DNA of 45,938 nt from a virus. This document shows positions 30,519-37,598 of this stretch, piece by piece. Where the stretch lies: positions 1-45,938 of IMG/VR virus record IMGVR_UViG_3300009177_000057, one strand, 5' to 3'. The position numbers were made by a program, and so were the translations under genes. A model generated the notes under the pieces. That model made no database searches, was not told the origin of the DNA, and saw only the letters and a program-made list of their open reading frames with translations. How positions within the stretch are numbered: the first letter of the stretch is position 1; every line of letters begins with the position of its first letter.

Positions 30519-31484
30519 ATGGGCGAGAAATTCATTCCTTTCGCGCCGGGCTTCGCCGCTCCTGCGGCAGCACCGGCCCCGGCGGCTCCTGCTGTGGTTC
30601 CTGCGGCTCCCGCCGCTGAAGCAGCAGTCACCGTGTTCCCGACCCCGAAGAAGGCGCCGATTCCCGGTGACTACAGCTACTCGCTGAACGAGGTTCTTCT
30701 CGAAGTCAGCAAGCTGAATGTCCACTACGATTCGCCGATCCTTCGGGACGTGGACTTTACGATCCGCAACATCATCCGGCCCGGCTACACGCAAGGTCAG
30801 GTTGACGCCCTGCTCGCTCCCTCTGGGATGGGCAAGACCCAACTGTTTCGTTGCATCTCCGGCCTGAAGACCCCAAACTCCGGTTCGGTGATGATTGGCG
30901 AAGGCAAGGAAGCCACTCGCGCCGGTAAGGTCGGTGTCGTGGCTCAGGACTATCCCCTGTTCGCCCACCTGACCGTCTTCGACAACGTGCTGATGGCTGC
31001 GAAGCTGAAGCTCGATGCGAAGGATGCGGCCGACAAGACCATCTCGATGCTCGAACGCTTCGAGTTGGACCAACGGCGCGACATGTATCCGCATCAGCTT
31101 TCGGGCGGCCAGCGGCAGCGTGTGGCGATCATCCAGCAGATGGTGGCCTGCGGCCATCTCCTGCTGATGGACGAACCCTTCTCGGGCTTGGACATCCTGA
31201 TGAAGGAAAAAGTTCAGGACATGATTACGTCGCTCGCGGCGGAAGATGAAATGAACTCGATCATTCTGACGACGCACGACATTCAGAGCGCCATCGCGGT
31301 GGCGGACACCATCCTCGTGATGGGTCGCGAACGCGACGAGAAGGGTCAGCCCATTCCGGGCGCCCGGATTGTCAAGACGTTCGATCTGATGGAGCGCGGC
31401 CTCGCATGGAGACCGGATGTCACCAAGCTCCCGCAGTTCCACGAACTGGAACGCGAGATCACGGCGATGTTCCACGATCTCTGA
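30519..31484 (+). CDS. ABC importer ATP-binding protein, 321 aa
   Basis: It has all nucleotide-binding motifs: Walker A APSGMGKT (100-107), Q-loop Q143, signature LSGGQ (194-198), Walker B LLLMDEP (214-220) and H-loop H253. It drives transport by ATP hydrolysis as a dimer under the permease. An unusual Ala/Pro-rich extension (about 12-48) precedes the normal domain, similar in composition to the linker in the first gene of the operon. The start ATG follows the permease stop by one base. A terminator follows. Confidence 0.93.
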   Translation: MGEKFIPFAPGFAAPAAAPAPAAPAVVPAAPAAEAAVTVFPTPKKAPIPGDYSYSLNEVLLEVSKLNVHYDSPILRDVDFTIRNIIRPGYTQGQVDALLAPSGMGKTQLFRCISGLKTPNSGSVMIGEGKEATRAGKVGVVAQDYPLFAHLTVFDNVLMAAKLKLDAKDAADKTISMLERFELDQRRDMYPHQLSGGQRQRVAIIQQMVACGHLLLMDEPFSGLDILMKEKVQDMITSLAAEDEMNSIILTTHDIQSAIAVADTILVMGRERDEKGQPIPGARIVKTFDLMERGLAWRPDVTKLPQFHELEREITAMFHDL

Positions 31485-31509
31485 CCTCTGGTCAGGTCAG
31501 ATGGGGGAG

Positions 31510-31540
31510 CCCCGGTGGGACTTGTGCCTGCCGGGGTTTC
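31510..31540 (+). terminator. Terminator ending the ABC/OmpA operon
   Basis: CCCCGGTGGG (31510-31519), loop, CCTGCCGGGG (31527-31536), then TTT. It lies between two convergent genes and could work in both directions. Confidence 0.75.
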
Positions 31541-31541
31541 T

Positions 31542-32219
31542 TCATGCGTATTGTTCGGGTTGATCGACAACGAACCATTCGGCCTGCGGGCCGCTGTAGT
31601 GGCTCTCGTCTCGTAGGCGCATTCGCCATTTCAGCACGTCATCCAACGCGACGCCTTGGATCGGCCGGTCGATCTCCAAGACCGTGCCGGTGTGTTCCGC
31701 AAAATCTTTTGCAGTTTTGTAGTTGGCGGACCACGAGTGGAACCCGCGTTTGTTGCTGCGCTCCCGACTGAAGGGTTGCTGACCGCGATATAGGTGCTTG
31801 CGCACCGGCGGGCTGATCCGCTTCAGGATCGACAGGAACCGCGCCGCCAGTTCCGGGTGCTCTTCCCCGTGGTCGGCGTTCCACGTCCAACCGCTGATGA
31901 AGCTGATAAGATCATCGTCGTCGGCAATCAGCGCACATGCCGTCTCGTAACTAATTGGTCTGTTGGAAGCCCTAAGAGCGGGCAGGGCAGCCTTGACCTT
32001 GTCGATGCCCCGTTCTTGCGCTCGCCGCAGAACACCTCTCACTCGTTCGCTTTCGAGCCGCTCGATGGCTCCGTCAACGCCCTTTCCCAGCTTCACATAG
32101 AAGGCAAGGTCTTCCGGCGATAGCGGATAGCGAGCCAGACGATCTGCGTCCTTGGGTTCGATACCGAACGCCCTGAAAGCATCGTAGTCCACGGCTTCGA
32201 AAATTTCGGTCCAACGCAT
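31542..32219 (-). CDS. Putative ADP-ribosyltransferase with targeting tag, 225 aa
   Basis: The C-terminal half has the R-S-E layout of ADP-ribosyltransferases: R145 in HLYRGQQ, S162/S164 in FHSWSAN, and Q212-A-E214 in SGPQAEW, a Q-x-E catalytic pair. These enzymes move ADP-ribose from NAD to a target. I start it at the ATG at 32219 because CTAAATA ends four bases upstream, as in the two related genes; longer in-frame starts exist. The resulting N-terminus MRWTEIFEAVD holds I-F-E-A, an ideal T4-type prohead-protease site. It may therefore be packed in the head and injected like T4 Alt. The target is unknown. Confidence 0.75.
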   Translation of the reverse strand: MRWTEIFEAVDYDAFRAFGIEPKDADRLARYPLSPEDLAFYVKLGKGVDGAIERLESERVRGVLRRAQERGIDKVKAALPALRASNRPISYETACALIADDDDLISFISGWTWNADHGEEHPELAARFLSILKRISPPVRKHLYRGQQPFSRERSNKRGFHSWSANYKTAKDFAEHTGTVLEIDRPIQGVALDDVLKWRMRLRDESHYSGPQAEWFVVDQPEQYA

Positions 32220-32223
32220 CTCG

Positions 32224-32230
32224 TATTTAG
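32224..32230 (-). promoter_or_regulatory. Late promoter CTAAATA (leftward)
   Basis: Read leftward CTAAATA, then CGAG, then ATG: four-base spacing to the start of the transferase gene. A conserved late element embedded in what would be upstream coding sequence supports this start. Confidence 0.65.
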
Positions 32231-32336
32231 AGAAATCTGGTTGACCAAAATTTTCGAGGTTGGTAGACATCACTGGTCGATCCATCGCCCCGGCCCCATT
32301 CAGCCGGTTCGTCCGGGTAGTCTTAGATCGCCAGAA

Positions 32337-32372
32337 AGGCTCCTGCGAAAGCGGGGGCCTTTTTCGTTGACC
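32337..32372 (+). terminator. GAAA-loop terminator fused to a TTGACC promoter element
   Basis: AGGCTCCTGC-GAAA-GCGGGGGCCT, then TTTTT and CG, then TTGACC (32367-32372). The -10 is not obvious (at 17 bases the text is ACACTC). It repeats the design at 22645. It serves the gene at 32423. Confidence 0.75.
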
Positions 32373-32422
32373 AGTTCCAAAATCATGAGACACTCAAGCT
32401 ATAAAAACAGCACGAGGCACCC

Positions 32423-32983
32423 ATGACCACCCAGACCGACCGTCTCACGAAGCCGCAGATCGAATTCCTTCGTTCGCTGGACGAAGAGCCCGGCGTCTGG
32501 GCCGAATGCGACGAAAGCGAATATCGCACGGCGGTCTCGCTTCAGAAGCGCGGCATGGTCGAACTCGATCAGGAATACACCTACACTCCGCGTCGCTTCG
32601 AGGCCCGCACGGTCTCGGTGACCCCGAACTACAACAATGCCATTCGCGACCTTCCCTTCGCCGGTCACTGCTACGTTCTGGCCCGCCCGATCAAAGGCGA
32701 CTGGTCGGAATATGATGGCTCGACCAGCCGTCAGGGCCGTCAGGAATTCCGCCCGTGCATGATCCGTGGCATCGAGAGCGGCCAGCGGGTCTACGTCATC
32801 GGTAGCCAATACGCCTACGATCTGGCCAAGTTTGAAATCCGCGAGTTCGAAGCCTTCAGCGCGAAGCCGGTGAAGGACGATCTCCTGCACAAGCTCCTGA
32901 CCACCGGCAAGGCCGATGTGGAAGATCAGGTCGCCGCCGCCGACTGGATCGAGCGTCTCGCCGGTCAGGCTTCCCATGCCTGA
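32423..32983 (+). CDS. Hypothetical protein, 186 aa
   Basis: GAGG (32412-32415) precedes the ATG by seven bases. The first 60 residues look like a small winged-helix unit (LTKPQIEFLRSLDEEPGVWA, then YRTAVSLQKRGMVELDQEYT). A beta-rich second part (GHCYVLARPIKGDWSEYDGS) and a helical C-terminus follow. No family could be named. The DNA-binding look of the N-terminus is only a guess. It heads a three-gene unit. Confidence 0.65.
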   Translation: MTTQTDRLTKPQIEFLRSLDEEPGVWAECDESEYRTAVSLQKRGMVELDQEYTYTPRRFEARTVSVTPNYNNAIRDLPFAGHCYVLARPIKGDWSEYDGSTSRQGRQEFRPCMIRGIESGQRVYVIGSQYAYDLAKFEIREFEAFSAKPVKDDLLHKLLTTGKADVEDQVAAADWIERLAGQASHA

Positions 32984-33629
32984 AGCCGTTTTCTTCGACG
33001 AAGATTATCGCACCGGGTTCTCTATTGCCCTGACGGAGTCAACCGGTATCACGGTGCGCATCGGAGAGACGAGTCACGACTTTGAAATCGCGATCCGCAG
33101 TCGGAAGAATTTCGCCAAGACGGGTTTCTCGCCGGATCGCGCCGAAGATTTTCTCCAAGCGTTGAAGGATCGCGCGGTGGCGTCCTTCGACGGCCAAACC
33201 CTCAACGATGGCCCGATTTGGGGCGACCGGGTCACGGTCACTCCTAAAGCCAACGGCAAGGCCCAAATCCGGGCCGCTGAGGGCGGTAACCCGGCCGCGA
33301 CCATCACACTGGCCTGCGACGAAATGGCCGCGCTGGTGGCCGCCTTAGAGGCTCTATCTGTCGTCATCCCGACCGACACCAAACGTCTGCTCGGTCATAT
33401 GGATGACGATCACGACGAACGGTTCTGGAACGACAACCCGAACCTGCGCGCCAAGATCGACAACATGATCTTGGAAAAGCGTTACTCGTTGGCGTTCAAC
33501 ACCTATCACACAACTCACCAGCATTGGTTCAAAACCGTGCGTGAGCCTGAATTCGTGGGGAAGCCGATCACCGAGGGTCGGCGCCGAGCTATCGGAGCCG
33601 TCCTCGCTGCACTGGGGGAGGATAGCTGA
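32976..33629 (+). CDS. Hypothetical protein, 217 aa
   Basis: The ATG at 32976 overlaps the previous gene by eight bases; an in-frame GTG upstream at 32916 is less likely. Begins MPEAVFFDEDYRTGFSIAL. The first 140 residues are alternating strand and helix with an Asp/Glu-rich surface. The segment GHMDDDHDERFWNDNPN suggests a metal-rich loop, and the C-terminal part is basic (ITEGRRRAIGAV). No family recognised. Confidence 0.65.
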   Translation: MPEAVFFDEDYRTGFSIALTESTGITVRIGETSHDFEIAIRSRKNFAKTGFSPDRAEDFLQALKDRAVASFDGQTLNDGPIWGDRVTVTPKANGKAQIRAAEGGNPAATITLACDEMAALVAALEALSVVIPTDTKRLLGHMDDDHDERFWNDNPNLRAKIDNMILEKRYSLAFNTYHTTHQHWFKTVREPEFVGKPITEGRRRAIGAVLAALGEDS

Positions 33630-33853
33630 TGGCTGGCCTGCGCCGACTGGCGAAAATGTTTGGTGGGCTCACCGCCAGCAGCATCGACCCCGTGACCGGC
33701 AAGGTCACCAAGGTCGAACACGTTTGGGACTATGCGGCCGACGAGCCGACCACGGCGGAAGAGATGCCCGTGGGTTCCGAACGCTGGAAGGAATCCGAGC
33801 GCGTCAAGTGGGCGCGGGTGGCCGACGGCGATGTTTCGGACACCCAGAAATAA
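33629..33853 (+). CDS. Small hypothetical protein, 74 aa
   Basis: The ATG shares its A with the preceding TGA. A short amphipathic N-terminal helix (MAGLRRLAKMFGGLTAS) is followed by a polar, probably flexible rest (TTAEEMPVGSERWKESE). No domain. It closes the unit that starts at 32423. Confidence 0.6.
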   Translation: MAGLRRLAKMFGGLTASSIDPVTGKVTKVEHVWDYAADEPTTAEEMPVGSERWKESERVKWARVADGDVSDTQK

Positions 33854-33886
33854 TGTGGCAAAGGCATGTCGGCTATCCGACTTTCC

Positions 33887-33914
33887 TTGACCGAATCTAG
33901 TTTCCGAGTAAGCT
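33887..33914 (+). promoter_or_regulatory. Early-type promoter of argS
   Basis: TTGACC (33887-33892), 16 bases, TAAGCT (33909-33914). The ATG at 33922 lies where transcription should begin, so the message may be leaderless. Confidence 0.5.
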
Positions 33915-33921
33915 GGGCAGT

Positions 33922-35499
33922 ATGGAAATCCTCTCGCAAATTCTCGCTAAAGCGTTCACCGACGAAGGGCTAGATGCTGCGCTGGCAGTGGTCTCCCCCT
34001 CCGAGCGGCCGGACCTTGCTGATTTCCAATGCAACGGCGCTTTCCTCGCTGCCAAGACCGCTAAGGTGAACCCGCGTGCGTTGGCCGAACGGGTGATCGC
34101 GCGGATCAACCATCCGGGCATCAAGTTCGAGGTGGCGGGGCCGGGCTACATCAACATGACGGTCGGCGCCGAGATTCTCGAAGTCCTGCTGGGTGGCGAT
34201 CACGGCATAGAATTTTCCGGGCGGATCGTGCTGGACTTTGGTGGCCCGAATGTCGCCAAGCCGATGCACGTCGGCCACATGCGGTCGCTGGTGATTGGTG
34301 ACAGCCTGCAACGGATTTTGCGGTTCGCGGGCTACGAGGTGCTGTCCGATATCCACCTTGGCGACTGGGGGCTCCAAATGGGTCTCTTGCTGGTTGCCTT
34401 GGAAGGCACACCGCTGCACGATTACACCATCGAACTGCTCGAAGAGACCTACCCGCAGGCTGCGGCTCGGGCGAAGACCGATGAGGCTTTCAAGCTCAAG
34501 GCGCAGAAATTTACGCAACTGCTTCAGCAGGGCGACGAAGAGCTTTTGAAGCGGTGGCGGAAGATGGTGGCCGTAAGCATGGCCACGGTCGAGCGGGAGC
34601 TTAAGGCGCTCGATGTCAACTTCACGATGATGAAGGGCGAGAGCGACGTGCAAAGCCTCGTCGAGCCGATGATGACGCTGTTCGACGGCATCGCCGAAGA
34701 GGACAACGGTGCCTTGATCGTGCGGCTGTCCACGGAAGCGCCGCTGATCCTGCGGAAGTCGGACGGCGCGGCGCTCTACGCCACGACCGATCTCGCCACC
34801 ATCCTCGACCGGCGGAAGTTTGCGCCGGACAAGATCATCTACGTCACTGACGAACGGCAGCAGCTTCACTTCCAACAAGTTTTCGAGACGGCCAAAAAGG
34901 TCAAGCTCGCAGACGACATGGAATTGGAACACATCTGGTTCGGCACGGTGAACGACACCAACGGCAAGCCGCTGAAGACGCGGGCCGGTGGTGTGCCGAA
35001 GCTGCATGACCTGATTCAGGAGGCCATCGCCAAGGCGGCCGAGAAAAACGAAGCATCCGCGACGGTGGTGGCCATGGCCGCCCTGAAATTTGCGGACCTT
35101 CAGAACCCTCGGACGGGTTCGTATGCCTTCGATCTGGACAAGTTCCTCAGCTTCGAGGGCAAGACCGGCCCCTACCTGCTCTATCAAGCGGTGCGGATCA
35201 AATCTATCCTCGCCAAGTCTGTGGAGCCGGGCGACATCAAGCTCGAAACGGAGCAAGAGCGGGCGCTTGCCTTCAAACTGGTGTTCGGTTTTTCGCAGGC
35301 CGTAAACGCCGCCGTGCGGCGGCTGTCGCCAAAAGAAATCGCCGATCACACCTATGATTTGGCGCAAACGTTCTCTAAATATTATGCCAACACCCAGATC
35401 GCGGAAAACCCGTCTCGGGTGGCGTTGGCAACTCTCGTTCTCGAACAATTGGAGTGCAGCTTGGGGCTGCTCGGGATCGAAATTCCTGATCGGATGTGA
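33922..35499 (+). CDS. argS: Arginyl-tRNA synthetase, 525 aa
   Basis: This class I synthetase charges tRNA-Arg. It shows the arginyl-type signature GPNVAKPMHVGHMRS (108-122, the HIGH motif HVGH 116-119), the YATTDLA segment (286-292), KPLKTRAGG (349-357, taking the place of KMSKS as in other ArgRS) and the anticodon-domain entry FEGKTGPYLLYQAVRI (411-426). The C-terminus ends in PDRM. It is slightly shorter than typical bacterial enzymes but looks complete, with all catalytic motifs. Codon use matches the phage, so it is not a recent host pick-up. Phage synthetases are rare; it may keep Arg-rich translation going as host enzymes fail. Confidence 0.95.
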   Translation: MEILSQILAKAFTDEGLDAALAVVSPSERPDLADFQCNGAFLAAKTAKVNPRALAERVIARINHPGIKFEVAGPGYINMTVGAEILEVLLGGDHGIEFSGRIVLDFGGPNVAKPMHVGHMRSLVIGDSLQRILRFAGYEVLSDIHLGDWGLQMGLLLVALEGTPLHDYTIELLEETYPQAAARAKTDEAFKLKAQKFTQLLQQGDEELLKRWRKMVAVSMATVERELKALDVNFTMMKGESDVQSLVEPMMTLFDGIAEEDNGALIVRLSTEAPLILRKSDGAALYATTDLATILDRRKFAPDKIIYVTDERQQLHFQQVFETAKKVKLADDMELEHIWFGTVNDTNGKPLKTRAGGVPKLHDLIQEAIAKAAEKNEASATVVAMAALKFADLQNPRTGSYAFDLDKFLSFEGKTGPYLLYQAVRIKSILAKSVEPGDIKLETEQERALAFKLVFGFSQAVNAAVRRLSPKEIADHTYDLAQTFSKYYANTQIAENPSRVALATLVLEQLECSLGLLGIEIPDRM

Positions 35500-35502
35500 A
35501 AA

Positions 35503-35766
35503 ATGCGTAGGGTTTGCGAATTGCTTTCCCGCAAAAAAGCCACGACGGTTACGCTCCACGGAGACAAGGTTCGTTACACCATTCACTCTGGCGATGGCCC
35601 GAATCCGTTTGTCAAGCTCGACGCCGAAGTCAAACGCTGGTGTCACGACAATTTGCGGCGCCCATACGGGGTTAGCTGCTACTGGCTCGGTGGTTTGGGC
35701 CACGTTGTGACCATGTGGTTCATCAGCGAAAAAGACGCGACCTTTTTCAAGCTCTACTGGCTGTGA
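35503..35766 (+). CDS. Small protein with C-terminal S..DA.FFK..W motif, 87 aa
   Basis: ATG three bases after the argS stop. The protein is basic (MRRVCELLSRKKATTVTLHG) with a central beta pattern and ends FISEKDATFFKLYWL, the clearest match to the recurring C-terminal motif in this genome. The order strand-(S..DA)-helix at the end suggests a small ferredoxin-like half-domain. Function unknown. Confidence 0.75.
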   Translation: MRRVCELLSRKKATTVTLHGDKVRYTIHSGDGPNPFVKLDAEVKRWCHDNLRRPYGVSCYWLGGLGHVVTMWFISEKDATFFKLYWL

Positions 35767-35772
35767 GCCATC

Positions 35773-35779
35773 CTAAATA
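35773..35779 (+). promoter_or_regulatory. Late promoter CTAAATA, four bases from the start codon
   Basis: CTAAATA-GTGG-ATG. The predicted transcript would start at or near the ATG. Confidence 0.65.
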
Positions 35780-35783
35780 GTGG

Positions 35784-36923
35784 ATGCGCGAATTCATCAA
35801 TCTGCTGGAACGAGCCGCGACCGATGCCACGGTCACACTGTATCGCGGCGACAATTCCAAGATTGACCGATTTCAGATCGCGAAAACCGATGAAGGGGCT
35901 CTTCTGGGCGTCGGTATCTATCTGACCGACAGCCCGGATGTGGCCAAGGACTACACCGTCAAAGGTTCGACCGAGATTGCCTTCCGGCCGGACAATGAGG
36001 CTCTCACACCGCGCGATCTCACGGCGGCGTTTCTACGCAAGCTGATAAACACCGACGCGAAGTTTGAAGATCGGCTCACCGATCTGAAAAATATGTGGCA
36101 GCAAAAATATTACAGGCTGTCCGGCGAGATCGACTGGTCGGGCGATCACGAGGCAGCCAGAGCCGAACGAGATCGCATTCAGGATGAGATTCAGAACGGC
36201 TTCCAAGTCGAGCGGAGCAAGATGATCCGCGACGCCATGGCGCGTGCGAAATCCAAGTTCCAACGGATGCGTCCCGATCTTCGGATCACCAAGCTGACCA
36301 CCGGAGAATACGTTTTCACGAACAAGGTTCGGCAGGCGGCCGTAGCTCGCTTCGAAGTTCCGACTTCCTATCTGGCGAAATGCCTTCACGCCGAACGGCC
36401 GCTGCCAGACAATGTCATCCCGTTCATCAAGGATGCGTTCACCCGCGCCCACTTCTCGAACGACCCGGACGGACAATGGGACCTTCGCGCCTACAACCCG
36501 AAGGGCAACAACGGCGACGAGGATACCGGTTTGACGTTTGACCAGTTCATCCATGGCTACCGCGAGCGCGGCGCCCGCTATGCGTGGACCGACCGTTGGG
36601 AAGGCGGCAAGGGCGAGAACCCGTCGCTCGACTTCATTTTCAACGGCACGCACAGCGGCTACCATGCCTTCCAGCATAGCCGTGAGAAGCAAATGAATCT
36701 CATGGATGATTTGAAGAAGCTGGGCTATGTCGGCTACGCTTACGATGGCGGTGTGAGACTGGCTGGCACGGGAGCGCGTGGGGGTGGCGGTATTCGTCAC
36801 AACGCCTACGTTCTCTGGGACGAAGACGCGGTCCATTCCTTCCGAGTAGACGACGAAGATGTCACCGACGACGAAGTTGGCGCCCTAGAAAAGGGCATTC
36901 GCGCCGCTAAAGTCCTGCCTTAA
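35784..36923 (+). CDS. Putative ADP-ribosyltransferase-like late protein with tag, 379 aa
   Basis: The first residues MREFINLLERA look like a capsid-targeting tag with L-L-E as a potential cleavage site. An ADP-ribosyltransferase-like layout follows: VTLYRGDN (R21), GVGIYLTDSPDVAKDY (about 42-57, a pattern common in phage polyvalent and MuF-linked transferase domains) and, at the end, HNAYVLWDEDAV, the usual closing strand. The catalytic Glu cannot be assigned with certainty. A long helical insert (about 75-160) separates the parts. With the gene at 36938 and the one at 31542 this makes three such genes with the same promoter geometry. The fold call is moderate in strength. Confidence 0.65.
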   Translation: MREFINLLERAATDATVTLYRGDNSKIDRFQIAKTDEGALLGVGIYLTDSPDVAKDYTVKGSTEIAFRPDNEALTPRDLTAAFLRKLINTDAKFEDRLTDLKNMWQQKYYRLSGEIDWSGDHEAARAERDRIQDEIQNGFQVERSKMIRDAMARAKSKFQRMRPDLRITKLTTGEYVFTNKVRQAAVARFEVPTSYLAKCLHAERPLPDNVIPFIKDAFTRAHFSNDPDGQWDLRAYNPKGNNGDEDTGLTFDQFIHGYRERGARYAWTDRWEGGKGENPSLDFIFNGTHSGYHAFQHSREKQMNLMDDLKKLGYVGYAYDGGVRLAGTGARGGGGIRHNAYVLWDEDAVHSFRVDDEDVTDDEVGALEKGIRAAKVLP

Positions 36924-36926
36924 ACA

Positions 36927-36933
36927 CTAAATA
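36927..36933 (+). promoter_or_regulatory. Late promoter CTAAATA, four bases from the start codon
   Basis: CTAAATA-GTTC-ATG. Same geometry as at 35773. Confidence 0.65.
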
Positions 36934-36937
36934 GTTC

Positions 36938-37342
36938 ATGCTCTCGATGCGTGAACTCATGTTGATGGTCGAAATGACCGAGCGGCCGAGAGAAGGGCCG
37001 CCCGTGCCCGATATGCTGTATCACGGCACCAGCCTCAGCGCGTGGGAAATGATCCAGTCGGACAACACCATGATCGCCTCCGATCACCGCGACGAAGAGT
37101 CGATTTCTTTCACCACGGATTGGCACACAGCACAGCGCTTCGCCCTGCAAGGCGCGCGGCGTGATGGCGATGACAGTGGCGTGGTGATCGAGTTCAACGG
37201 GGACGATCTGGCCCGGAAGTTCAACGTGAAGCCGTTTTCGGACACCGGTCTGATCCACGCCGAATCAGAATGGCGGATCGACGTGTCGGAAATCACTCAG
37301 GTGAACCGCTATATCAGCGGCGTTGAAAAGGTCGGCTGGTAG
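36938..37342 (+). CDS. Putative small ADP-ribosyltransferase-like late protein, 134 aa
   Basis: After a tag-like start (MLSMRELMLMVEMTE) the protein shows YHGTS (H29), SISFTTDWHTAQRFA (S57) and AESEWRI with E109-x-E111. That is an H/R-S-E-x-E order matching compact ADP-ribosyltransferase folds of phage and toxin proteins. A strand GVVIEFNGDDL separates the last two. It is the shortest of three similar genes and contains little besides the putative catalytic domain. It overlaps the leftward P-loop gene tail-to-tail by 29 bases. Activity is inferred from motifs only. Confidence 0.65.
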   Translation: MLSMRELMLMVEMTERPREGPPVPDMLYHGTSLSAWEMIQSDNTMIASDHRDEESISFTTDWHTAQRFALQGARRDGDDSGVVIEFNGDDLARKFNVKPFSDTGLIHAESEWRIDVSEITQVNRYISGVEKVGW

Positions 37343-37565
37343 GCGTCGTAAGTATCGTCACCTCGGTTCGTTTCCGAACGGCATCATGCCGCTGGTCGAT
37401 TTCCTCCGGCGTCAATCTATTCTGCTGATAGATCATTTCTTCCAAATCTTCGCCGGTCACTTTCACTTCGAAGCCATAGTCTTCGAGGACTTTATGCATG
37501 AGTTGAAGGATCGTAGTCTTGCCAGTGCCGTTCGGGCCACGAATATCAATGACAATCTCACGCAT
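37314..37565 (-). CDS. Small P-loop protein, 83 aa
   Basis: A clear Walker A motif, RGPNGTGKTTI (GPNGTGKT 10-17), follows the first strand MREIVIDI, as in nucleoside/nucleotide kinases. The protein is too short for a full kinase: after LEDYGFEVKVTGEDLEEMI only a charged helix remains, and no Walker B or LID is evident. It may be a truncated kinase or a minimal ATP-binding protein. It is transcribed divergently from the gene at 37628, and its 3' end overlaps the transferase gene. Confidence 0.65.
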   Translation of the reverse strand: MREIVIDIRGPNGTGKTTILQLMHKVLEDYGFEVKVTGEDLEEMIYQQNRLTPEEIDQRHDAVRKRTEVTILTTPTSRPFQRR

Positions 37566-37570
37566 TTTGC

Positions 37571-37598
37571 TTGACCGCTGGCGGATGTGGGTTATCTT
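37571..37598 (+). promoter_or_regulatory. Early-type promoter
   Basis: TTGACC (37571-37576), 16 bases, TATCTT (37593-37598). The leader contains AAGGGA before the ATG at 37628. Confidence 0.6.

Noticed and set aside
27395-30631. Very long leftward open frame (about 1078 codons) opposite the ABC operon
   Set aside because: It is antisense to four clearly identified genes, is His/Arg/Gly-biased as expected for a GC-rich shadow, and has no ribosome-binding site or domain.
35375-35381. CTAAATA inside argS
   Set aside because: It encodes part of the conserved C-terminal domain and no gene starts nearby, so it is a chance match.
33970-35703. Leftward 577-codon frame opposite argS
   Set aside because: Shadow of argS, with no recognisable protein features.
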